From contig JAKLQT010000205.1 in the NCBI GenBank assembly GCA_022013205.1, forward strand, positions 1 to 30,190: a DNA stretch of 30,190 nucleotides. Reading direction: 5' to 3'. Below are positions 8,224 through 14,821 of the stretch, piece after piece. A model generated the notes under the pieces. The model saw nothing but the letters and a program-made list of their open reading frames with translations, was not told the DNA's origin and ran no database searches. A program made the position numbers and the translations under genes. Every line of letters begins with the position of its first letter. Position 1 is the stretch's first letter. The stretch is from Candidatus Omnitrophota bacterium. GTDB lineage: Bacteria; Omnitrophota; Gorgyraeia; B26-G9.

Positions 8224-8841
8224 ATGAATATTTTTTGGATTGGAACAGGCTTGTTATTAAGTTATCTTATAGGGGCTATTCCCACGGCATATATTATTAC
8301 TAAAGTTGTCTTGGGTAAGGATATCAGAAAAATGGGAAGCGGCAATATCGGAGCTACTAACACGCTTCGTGTGGCTGGAAAGCTGCCGGGTGTCATCGTT
8401 CTTGTTGCGGATGTCTTAAAGGGGGTAGCCGCGGTAACGATTCTCGCTTTCTTTGTTTTGGAAAAAGTTACCTTACCTGTTGAGCTGATCAGGTCTTTAT
8501 TTGGATTAGCGGCTGTTTGCGGACATATATTAAATGTTTTTTTGAGGTTTAAAGGAGGCAAAGGGGTAGCTGTCAGCGCGGGTGTAATGCTTGGGGTTGC
8601 ACCGCAGGCGCTGCTGATAGGAATAATATTTTTCATTATTATCGTGGCTGTTACTAAATATGTGTCATTAGGTTCTATTTTAAGCTCTATAGTCATTCCG
8701 TTTTTTCTTTTATGGACAAAGGCGCATTATAGCTATGTGGTGCTCAGCGCGGTATTGTGCGTAATAATCGTTGCCAAACATAAACCTAATATTAAGCGTT
8801 TACTCTGCGGCAGAGAAGGAAAGGTTTTTGAAAAAAAATGA
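8224..8841 (+). CDS. plsY: Acyl-phosphate:glycerol-3-phosphate acyltransferase
   Basis: Membrane acyltransferase that attaches the first fatty acid to glycerol 3-phosphate, using acyl-phosphate made by PlsX (not in this window). The 205-residue product is highly hydrophobic with several membrane segments. It contains the cytoplasmic loop motifs of the family: GSGNIGATNTLRVAG and FKGGKGVAV. The start and order fit an operon with gpsA, whose ATG overlaps the plsY stop (ATGA). GpsA supplies its glycerol 3-phosphate substrate. Confidence 0.96.
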   Translation: MNIFWIGTGLLLSYLIGAIPTAYIITKVVLGKDIRKMGSGNIGATNTLRVAGKLPGVIVLVADVLKGVAAVTILAFFVLEKVTLPVELIRSLFGLAAVCGHILNVFLRFKGGKGVAVSAGVMLGVAPQALLIGIIFFIIIVAVTKYVSLGSILSSIVIPFFLLWTKAHYSYVVLSAVLCVIIVAKHKPNIKRLLCGREGKVFEKK

Positions 8842-9827
8842 AGATTGCGATTGTCGGAGACGGAGGCTGGGGGACCGCTCTCGCGGTTCTCTTAATCAGA
8901 AAAAAATTCAAAATAAATCTTTGGGGTGCTTTCCCTGAATACGTAAAAAAAATGAAGAAAACCAGAAAGAATGAAAAATTTCTTCCGGGCATAGTTATCC
9001 CCGGATCTATTGAAATATGCGACGATATGGGAAGGGCATTAGAAGACACTAAAGTAATTATACTTGCTGTTCCGTCACAATTTATGCGAGGGGTGCTGAA
9101 AAAGATTAAAAAATTCAACACCTCTGATTCCTTGTTTTTGAGTGTGGCCAAGGGAATTGAATATAAGAGCAATATGTTAATGTCTGAGCTGATTAAGGAA
9201 GAACTTAAATGCCGGAATTTAGCAGTGCTTTCCGGGCCGAATATCGCCTATGAGGTCGCGAAAGGAATCCCCTCTGCGGCGGTGTGCGCTTGCGCTAAAA
9301 AACATACCGCGGCTTTCATTCAGGATATTTTGATGCAGAAGAATTTTCGGGTTTATACCAGTAATGATGTGATCGGGGTAGAGCTTGCCGGCGCGTTTAA
9401 AAACATCATTGCGATTGCCTGCGGCATCTCTGATGGTTTAGGCTTTGGCACAAATACAAAAGCAGCTTTATTGACGCGGGGCCTTGCTGAAATTACACGC
9501 CTCGCAATAGCCATGGGCGCTCAGCATAAAACATTCAGCGGACTCTCCGGCATGGGAGATCTTATCACCACGTGTATGAACAGCAGAAGCCGTAATCGTT
9601 GGTTCGGAGAGGAACTGGGAAGGGGAAAGACGCTTAACTCGATTTTGGAAAAAACCGAGATGGTTGTTGAGGGGATCACTACCACTAAAATCGCTGTAAA
9701 ATTAGCTAAGAAATACAGGGTGACTCTACCGATAACCCAGGAAGTGTTCAGCGTATTATATGAGAATAAAAAGCCAAAAGCCGCATTGGAATCTTTAATG
9801 CGCAGAGCTAAAAAAAATGAGCTTTAA
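8838..9827 (+). CDS. gpsA: NAD(P)-dependent glycerol-3-phosphate dehydrogenase
   Basis: Reduces dihydroxyacetone phosphate to sn-glycerol 3-phosphate, the backbone of membrane phospholipids. The nucleotide-binding loop GDGGWGTA is at residues 7-14. Further family motifs are LSGPNIAYEV, the catalytic lysine segment AGAFKNIIAIA, GLGFGTNTKAAL and LSGMGDLITTC. The 329 residues are normal. The start overlaps the plsY stop, so plsY and gpsA are probably translationally coupled. No convincing terminator follows. A small hairpin (AGGAG/CTCCT, 9853-9865) lies just downstream but lacks a T-run. Confidence 0.97.
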   Translation: MKIAIVGDGGWGTALAVLLIRKKFKINLWGAFPEYVKKMKKTRKNEKFLPGIVIPGSIEICDDMGRALEDTKVIILAVPSQFMRGVLKKIKKFNTSDSLFLSVAKGIEYKSNMLMSELIKEELKCRNLAVLSGPNIAYEVAKGIPSAAVCACAKKHTAAFIQDILMQKNFRVYTSNDVIGVELAGAFKNIIAIACGISDGLGFGTNTKAALLTRGLAEITRLAIAMGAQHKTFSGLSGMGDLITTCMNSRSRNRWFGEELGRGKTLNSILEKTEMVVEGITTTKIAVKLAKKYRVTLPITQEVFSVLYENKKPKAALESLMRRAKKNEL

Positions 9828-10150
9828 CCTGAATATTTCATTGTATAGTTTAAGGAGTTTCTCCTGTACCGTGCTTGCTCTGGTATAATACATGCCCGTT
9901 ACGACGATACTATGCAAATCAGCGGCGGAGAAATAGCCGGGGTTGGGTGCTGCGGAAAAGACGCTGTTCTTGATAAGTAGCGGATATAATTTAAGTTAAG
10001 GTCAAAGATTCAAATATTTTCATTGAAATTTTGCCTTTTTTGTAGTAAACTAAAATCAAGTTAGTTCCTATTTGCCGAAAAACAGAGTTTTTAAGTATAT
10101 TTTGGCGATAATTAAATAACGCATTAAAGATTAATTTTTGTGATATAAGG
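9828..10150. other. Intergenic region upstream of tRNA-Pro
   Basis: This gap of about 320 bases has no gene I can support. It holds a hairpin without a T-run (9853-9865), an isolated extended -10-like TGGTATAAT (9881-9889) lacking a -35, and a better promoter at 10023-10051. A small perfect inverted repeat AAAAAC/GTTTTT sits in the leader before the tRNA (10078-10092). The segment 9900-9960 is more GC-rich than its surroundings and unexplained. Confidence 0.4.
10023..10051 (+). promoter_or_regulatory. Probable promoter of tRNA-Pro and the threonine operon
   Basis: TTGAAA (10023-10028), a 17-base spacer and TAAACT (10046-10051). It is the best candidate in this gap and lies about 100 bases before the mature tRNA 5' end. 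Confidence 0.55.
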
Positions 10151-10228
10151 CGGGGCGTGGCGCAGTTTGGCTAGCGCGCTTGAATGGGGTTCAAGAGGCC
10201 GGTGGTTCGAGTCCACTCGCCCCGACCA
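10151..10228 (+). tRNA. tRNA-Pro (anticodon GGG)
   Basis: A full cloverleaf can be drawn. The acceptor strands CGGGGCG and CGCCCCG pair over seven bases. The anticodon arm CTTGA/TCAAG encloses the loop ATGGGGT, giving anticodon GGG. The T arm is GGTGG-TTCGAGT-CCACT. The discriminator is A and the CCA end is encoded. G follows the anticodon at position 37, as expected for proline tRNAs. It reads CCC and, by wobble, CCU codons. No terminator follows before the PilZ gene, so the tRNA is probably processed from a longer message. Confidence 0.96.
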
Positions 10229-10275
10229 TTATTACAAGGGGCAGGCTAATCAAAAAAGCAAGTATAATAACTGAT

Positions 10276-10680
10276 ATGAGCACTTATGAAAGAAGAAATT
10301 TCGTACGTATTAGCGCCAACTTTGTTGTCAGCTATTACGTGTATCCGGGGCACATAAATAGAACAGATATGACCCTTACAAGAAATATTAGCTTAGGCGG
10401 GATTTGTTTTACAACCGATAAGCATTTTGCGCCGGGAACGATTTTACACATAACATTGCGTCTTCCTAAAGTAAAAAAACTGATAGAGGCACTGGGAGAG
10501 GTTATGTATGTCAAACAGGAAATAAACAAAAAGCTGCTTTTTGATATTGGGATTAAGTTTGTACAGGCTGAAGAAGAGGACCTTTATTTGATAGAGAAAA
10601 TCATAGCTGCCTGCGCTAATTCTAATAATAGGGTAAATATAGCTGCTAAAATAAAAAAACATGAAGATGAAAAAGATTAA
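10276..10680 (+). CDS. PilZ domain protein, likely cyclic-di-GMP effector
   Basis: A 134-residue single-domain protein. Both halves of the PilZ ligand motif are present: RxxxR at Arg7-Arg11, and NxSxxG at Asn37, Ser39 and Gly42. These are the residues that wrap around cyclic-di-GMP in the family, so binding is likely. I use ATG 10276 although its Shine-Dalgarno is poor, because the open frame upstream runs back into the tRNA. It has no membrane segment. The C-terminal 30 residues are basic. It overlaps the start of hom by about 20 bases. Its output (motility, polysaccharide or transcription) cannot be read from the sequence. Confidence 0.88.
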   Translation: MSTYERRNFVRISANFVVSYYVYPGHINRTDMTLTRNISLGGICFTTDKHFAPGTILHITLRLPKVKKLIEALGEVMYVKQEINKKLLFDIGIKFVQAEEEDLYLIEKIIAACANSNNRVNIAAKIKKHEDEKD

Positions 10681-11962
10681 TTTAGGGCTTTTGGGATTTG
10701 GGACCATTGGTTCCGGGGTCTTGCGGGTGCTGCGGAAGAAAGCGGCATTGCTTGAGAATAAGCTTGGTTTGAGAATCAGCTTAAAGAGGGTTTGTGAGGT
10801 TAACCCTGTTCTTGTAAAAAAGCTTAGATCTAAAAAAGTGGATGTTTGCAATAATGCTGATAGAATTCTTGAAGACCCTCAAATAGACATAGTTATCGAA
10901 CTTATTGGCGGAATTCATCCGGCAAAGGAGTATATTCTCAAGGCCTTGCGTAACAAAAAGCATGTGGTAACAGCTAACAAAGCGCTGCTAGCCGAAGAAG
11001 GGGAAGATATCTTTAAAACGGCTAAAGAAAACGGCGTTGATGTTTATTTTGAGGCAAGTGTCGGAGGAGGCATTCCCATAATAAGGAGTCTGAGAGAGGG
11101 CCTTATCGCCAATAAGATAGAGAGTATTTATGGCATTATTAACGGAACCAGTAATTATATATTAACGCGGATGTCTGAAAGCGGTTGTGATTTTAAAAGC
11201 GCGCTTAAAGAGGCACAGAAAAGAGGTTATGCTGAAAAAAATCCGCATTTTGATATCAGCGGTATTGATTGCGCGCACAAGATCGCAATCCTTGCCAGAA
11301 TTTGTTTTAACCAGGCTGTTAAATTCAAAGATATCTATATTGAAGGCATAAACGACATTGAACTCAGTGATCTTAATTATGCCCAGGAGTTTGGGTTTTG
11401 TATAAAATTACTGGCAATAGCCAAAAAGGCGAAAGACGGCCTGCAGATAAGAGTGCATCCTTGTTTAGTGCCCAAGGGGCATGTTTTGGCTAATGTGCGC
11501 AGCGTATATAATGCTGTCTTCATAAAGGCGGATTTAATCGGCAAGGCTTTACTGCAGGGTGAAGGAGCCGGTCAGCTGCCTACGGCTAGTGCGGTGGTCG
11601 GAGATGTTATTTCAATCTCCCAGAAGATCGGCCTTGAAAGCCAAATGGATTTTCTTAAGATTAAAGGCAGTAATCTTTCCAAGAAAATTCTTTCAATGGA
11701 TCAGCTTAATACAAGATATTATTTTCGTTTTACTGCTTTAGATAAGCCGGAGGTTTTGTCAAAAATATCAAGAATCCTGGGAAAATTCAAAATAAGCATT
11801 TACAGTGTAATTCAAAAAGGCAGGCGTCAATCGCAGGCGGTGCCGATCGTAATGATGACCCACGAAGCCAGGGAAAAGGATATATGCAAGGCCTTGGCTC
11901 AAATTAATAAACTTTCTTTTATAAAGAAGAAAACTGTGGCCATCCGGGTCGAAGGGATATAA
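10661..11962 (+). CDS. hom: Homoserine dehydrogenase
   Basis: Reduces aspartate semialdehyde to homoserine, the branch step to threonine and methionine. The Rossmann loop GFGTIGSG is near residues 12-19, followed by the dimerisation and catalytic domain with NGTSNYILTRM and GEGAGQLPTASAVVGD. A C-terminal ACT-type domain (about 350-433) suggests feedback control, as in threonine-sensitive enzymes. The 433 residues are typical of stand-alone Hom. Translation may start at 10661 or at the second ATG, 10667. Both lie inside the PilZ gene, implying coupling. thrC follows after five bases. Confidence 0.96.
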   Translation: MKMKKINLGLLGFGTIGSGVLRVLRKKAALLENKLGLRISLKRVCEVNPVLVKKLRSKKVDVCNNADRILEDPQIDIVIELIGGIHPAKEYILKALRNKKHVVTANKALLAEEGEDIFKTAKENGVDVYFEASVGGGIPIIRSLREGLIANKIESIYGIINGTSNYILTRMSESGCDFKSALKEAQKRGYAEKNPHFDISGIDCAHKIAILARICFNQAVKFKDIYIEGINDIELSDLNYAQEFGFCIKLLAIAKKAKDGLQIRVHPCLVPKGHVLANVRSVYNAVFIKADLIGKALLQGEGAGQLPTASAVVGDVISISQKIGLESQMDFLKIKGSNLSKKILSMDQLNTRYYFRFTALDKPEVLSKISRILGKFKISIYSVIQKGRRQSQAVPIVMMTHEAREKDICKALAQINKLSFIKKKTVAIRVEGI

Positions 11963-11967
11963 ATAAA

Positions 11968-13041
11968 GTGAATGCTAATTGGCAGGGATTAATAAAAAAA
12001 TACAGTGAGTTTCTACCGGTAACTGAAAATACCCCGGTTATTACCTTAAATGAAGGCAACACTCCTTTAATATACGCCTCTTATCTAAGTTCAATTGCCG
12101 GAGCTGATATTTCGATATATCTTAAATATGAAGGCCTGAATCCAACCGGTTCTTTTAAAGACCGGGGCATGACCATGGCTATATCAAAGGCCAAGGAAGA
12201 AGGAGCTCAAGCAGTGATGTGCGCCTCTACAGGCAATACTTCCGCTTCCGCGGCTGCGTACAGCGCTAAAGCTGGCTTGAAATGTATCGTGCTGATCCCA
12301 AAAGGAGCAATAGCTTTAGGCAAGCTTGCCCAGGCACTGATTCATGGCGCGCGTGTATTGGCTGTTGACGGAAACTTTGACCAGGCTCTTGAGCTGGTGA
12401 GGAAAATTACTGATAACTATCATATTACACTGGTTAATTCATTGAATCCTTATCGAATTGAGGGGCAAAAGACTGCTGCTTTTGAGATATGTGATTTTCT
12501 TGGCAGCGCACCGGCTTTTCTAGCTATACCCGTGGGCAACGCGGGAAATATCACTGCTTACTGGAAGGGGTTTAACGAATATCTACATGCGGGGAAGATA
12601 ACTTGTCTGCCAAAAATGCTTGGTTTTCAAGCAGAGGGTTCGGCTCCGATAGTTTTGGGAAAAATAATTAAAGACCCCAAGACCATTGCTACGGCAATTA
12701 AAATCGGTAATCCTGCCAGCTGGAAAAGAGCCGAAGCAGCTCGTGATGAATCAGGCGGGCTTATTGATACAGTAAGCGATGAGGAGATTTTAAAAGCTTA
12801 CTCACTTCTGGCCGCAACCGAAGGTGTTTTTGTGGAGCCGGCCTCCGCGGCATCAGTAGCCGGAGTTTTAAAGCTGGCCGCATCGGGATATTTTAAAGAT
12901 GCGGGCAAGGTTGATCTAGTTTGCGTAGTGACAGGACACGGATTAAAAGATCCTGAGTGCGCGATAAAATGTGTCCAGGATCCGGAGGTTATCCAACCAA
13001 GCATTGAGGCCGTGCTTGAGAAAGCAGGAATAAAAAAATGA
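11968..13041 (+). CDS. thrC: Threonine synthase
   Basis: PLP enzyme converting O-phosphohomoserine to threonine and phosphate. The PLP lysine is Lys64 in NPTGSFKDRG. Other fold type II markers are NEGNTPL near the N terminus, CASTGNTSASAAAY and the glycine-rich VGNAGNITAYW phosphate loop. The 357 residues fit the shorter bacterial class. The start is GTG at 11968, with GAAGGG about 11 bases upstream. Its stop overlaps the ATG of the next gene. Its substrate requires a homoserine kinase, and no classical GHMP-type thrB is in the window. Confidence 0.95.
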   Translation: MNANWQGLIKKYSEFLPVTENTPVITLNEGNTPLIYASYLSSIAGADISIYLKYEGLNPTGSFKDRGMTMAISKAKEEGAQAVMCASTGNTSASAAAYSAKAGLKCIVLIPKGAIALGKLAQALIHGARVLAVDGNFDQALELVRKITDNYHITLVNSLNPYRIEGQKTAAFEICDFLGSAPAFLAIPVGNAGNITAYWKGFNEYLHAGKITCLPKMLGFQAEGSAPIVLGKIIKDPKTIATAIKIGNPASWKRAEAARDESGGLIDTVSDEEILKAYSLLAATEGVFVEPASAASVAGVLKLAASGYFKDAGKVDLVCVVTGHGLKDPECAIKCVQDPEVIQPSIEAVLEKAGIKK

Positions 13042-14252
13042 AGAAAGGAACAAAATATATTGTTCTGGTTCCTGATGGAATGGCAGATTATCCGCTTGAT
13101 GAGTTCGGCGGGAGAACACCTTTAGAGGTAGCAAGGACTCCGAACATGGATTTTATGGCTGTGAACGGGAAGATTGGCCTTGCTTCCTTTATCCCTGGAG
13201 GGATGACTCCGGGAAGCGATGTAGCGAACCTTTCTATATTCGGCTATGATCCAAAAAAATATTTTTCCGGAAGGGCTCCTTTTGAGGCAATAAATTTAGG
13301 AATAGAAATTAAAGAGAATCAGATTGCTTTTCGCTGTAATTTTATTACTGAGGAAAATGATATTCTTATTGATTACAGCGCGGGGCATATTAAAACCAAA
13401 GAGGCGCAGGTTTTGATCAAAGTTTTAAACAAGAGGCTTGGTAATGATACCTTTAAATTCTACCCCGGAAAGAGTTACCGGCATATATTGGTGATCAATG
13501 ATCCTGAGCATGAGTACGCGAAGTTAAAGTGTTTCCCTCCGCATGATATCATGGGCAAGAGCATTTCAGAGCATTTACCGCGTTTAAAACCGGATGATAA
13601 ATTACTTGGCTTACTTATGCACGCGAGGGAAATCCTGGATGAGCATGAGGTAAACCTGGTCCGCAGAGATTTAAGTGAAAACCCGGCAAATATGATCTGG
13701 CTGTGGGGGCAGGGAAAAAAGAATGTGCTTCCCTTATTTAAGGAAAAGTATGGGATTCAGGGGAGCGTAATTTCCGCGGTTGATTTAATAAAGGGAATAG
13801 GAAAGTCAATTGGATTAAAGTCTATTGATGTGCCTGGCGCCACAGGATATTATGATACTGATTATGAAGCTAAAGCTAAATACGCCTTGAAGAGTTTAAA
13901 GAGCGATGACTTTGTTTTTATTCATGTTGAGGCCCCTGATGAGGCAGGGCATAATGGTGATGCCCGGGCTAAAATTACGGCAATTGAGAATTTTGACCGC
14001 TTGATCATCGGCAGCATTCTTAATGAATTCAAGGATAAGCAGAACTTTAGAATTTTGGTGCTGCCTGATCATCCGACTCCGGTTGCCTTAAGAACACATA
14101 CAAATGAGCCTGTCTGTTTTCTTATGTATGGGAGTGGGGTTGCAAAAGATGAATTTTCATGGTATAATGAAAGTGTGGCAGGAAAAAGTCAATTTAGGTT
14201 TGAAAATGGTTTTGAGTTGATGGATTGGTTTATAGGAAGGGATAGTTTTTAA
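13038..14252 (+). CDS. ApgM-like phosphoglycerate mutase family protein; proposed homoserine kinase
   Basis: A 404-residue alkaline-phosphatase-superfamily protein related to archaeal-type cofactor-independent phosphoglycerate mutase. Metal and catalytic positions appear intact: Asp13 in VPDGMAD, Ser60-Asp61 in TPGSDVANLS, Asp301 and His305 in APDEAGH, Asp344-His345, and His354 in the RTHTNEP box. It overlaps thrC (ATGA) in a hom-thrC operon without thrB. Members of this subgroup next to threonine genes are known in family databases as proposed homoserine kinase, and that is my preferred role. The alternative is a glycolytic 3-/2-phosphoglycerate mutase. Context favours the kinase, but the motifs do not separate the two. 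Confidence 0.85.
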   Translation: MKKGTKYIVLVPDGMADYPLDEFGGRTPLEVARTPNMDFMAVNGKIGLASFIPGGMTPGSDVANLSIFGYDPKKYFSGRAPFEAINLGIEIKENQIAFRCNFITEENDILIDYSAGHIKTKEAQVLIKVLNKRLGNDTFKFYPGKSYRHILVINDPEHEYAKLKCFPPHDIMGKSISEHLPRLKPDDKLLGLLMHAREILDEHEVNLVRRDLSENPANMIWLWGQGKKNVLPLFKEKYGIQGSVISAVDLIKGIGKSIGLKSIDVPGATGYYDTDYEAKAKYALKSLKSDDFVFIHVEAPDEAGHNGDARAKITAIENFDRLIIGSILNEFKDKQNFRILVLPDHPTPVALRTHTNEPVCFLMYGSGVAKDEFSWYNESVAGKSQFRFENGFELMDWFIGRDSF

Positions 14253-14481
14253 AATATTATAAATTTTATACTGTTTTTACTTTTATAGACGTCAATATAC
14301 GCCCTCATAAGTCCTGTCCAATCCAAAAAAGCAGCAAACCTGGAGTATATTTCCTATCACTTATTGCTACGGTAAATTACATCTTTGACCTTATTAATAG
14401 TATGATGTACTTTATGCAGCATTTTCAAAAGATTTTAATTATTTGGTGATTATATCCGAAAATCCGTGAAAAACGGAACTG
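14253..14481. other. Upstream half of the giant-gene leader region
   Basis: About 230 AT-rich bases between the threonine operon and the riboswitch. I see no ORF and no strong terminator for the upstream operon. It holds one weak promoter candidate (14385-14413). A small hairpin CCGT/ACGG lies at 14464-14476, directly before the aptamer. Confidence 0.5.
14385..14413 (+). promoter_or_regulatory. Possible promoter for the riboswitch and giant gene
   Basis: TTGACC (14385-14390), a 17-base spacer and TACTTT (14408-14413). The -35 is good and the -10 poor. It would put the RNA start near 14420, about 60 bases before the aptamer. An alternative is an extended -10-like TGATTATAT at 14447-14455 without a -35. 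Confidence 0.35.
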
Positions 14482-14609
14482 TCGGCTTTTGGCAGGGGCA
14501 ACCCCAAGAGAAATCCTGGGCGCGCAAAGCTACGGGTCTAAAGCATGTGCAAAGATCGCCGGGCGCACCGACAACGATTGTACATGTTATTGATAGCCGA
14601 GCTGCCGAA
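14482..14609 (+). promoter_or_regulatory. Class I cyclic-di-GMP riboswitch aptamer (GEMM-I)
   Basis: The conserved core of the GEMM-I family can be read in order: AGGGGCAACCCC (14494-14505), a stem capped by a GAAA tetraloop (14510-14513), GCGCAAAGC (14522-14530) followed by ACGGGTCTAA (14532-14541), a long second helix CATGTGCAA/TTGTACATG (14544-14552 and 14578-14586), and the 3' strand GATAGCCGAGCTGCCGA (14592-14608). P1 forms between TCGGC (14482-14486) and GCCGA (14604-14608). The aligned core position carries G, as in cyclic-di-GMP sensors rather than the A of cGAMP sensors. That last alignment is from memory and tentative. The outer second helix carries an extra hairpin (about 14554-14577). 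Confidence 0.9.
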
Positions 14610-14681
14610 TCTAAACGACTAGCTCAGGATTGGTCCTGAGTAAAATCGAGGGACGAATATAAGTAGTTCGGCTTTTATTTT
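14604..14681 (+). terminator. Riboswitch expression platform with conditional terminator
   Basis: GCCGAA (14604-14609) can pair with TTCGGC (14667-14672), which runs into TTTTATTTT, a terminator. The same GCCGA strand is needed for aptamer P1, where it pairs with the upstream TCGGC. The 9-mer TCGGCTTTT occurs at both 14482-14490 and 14668-14676, so the two partners compete directly. AGCCGAGCT (14595-14603) can likewise pair with AGTTCGGCT (14665-14673), with one G-U. A local hairpin CTCAGGA/TCCTGAG (14623-14640) sits in the loop. Ligand binding should therefore favour read-through (an on-switch). The long loop makes this inferred rather than certain. Confidence 0.6.
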
Positions 14682-14704
14682 GTAAATTTCAGGAAAGGAG
14701 GAAA

Positions 14705-14740
14705 ATGATAGCATTAATAAGTGGCACTTTATATTCATAA
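14705..14740 (+). CDS. Possible 11-residue leader peptide
   Basis: A 12-codon ORF (with stop) lies between the riboswitch terminator and the giant gene. It begins with ATG three bases after a very strong Shine-Dalgarno, AAAGGAGG (14694-14701). The encoded peptide (MIALISGTLYS) has no recognised role. It ends about 80 bases before the giant gene's ATG. It could be a true leader ORF, a decoy ribosome site or a chance match. Only the quality of the RBS makes it worth recording. Confidence 0.25.
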   Translation: MIALISGTLYS

Positions 14741-14821
14741 ATATTTTTTTAAAAATGGAGCAGAGAACAGTGTTTATTTTGTTATTTTATAATTATTTTC
14801 AATTTTAAAGAGGAGGCAGAG

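Noticed and set aside
8262..8696. Long minus-strand open frames opposite housekeeping genes (such as opposite plsY, kdsD and the phosphohexomutase)
   Set aside because: Each lies wholly or mostly opposite a confidently identified gene, has no RBS and shows no recognisable motif.
9853..9865. Terminator after gpsA
   Set aside because: The AGGAG/CTCCT hairpin has only five pairs and is not followed by a T-run.
9881..9889. Extended -10 promoter TGGTATAAT in the gap before the tRNA
   Set aside because: No acceptable -35 lies 16-18 bases upstream and nothing nearby needs it. The promoter at 10023-10051 is better.
10180..10275. Upstream extension of the PilZ gene
   Set aside because: It would start inside the anticodon region of tRNA-Pro and run through the tRNA. 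ATG 10276 gives a clean PilZ domain.
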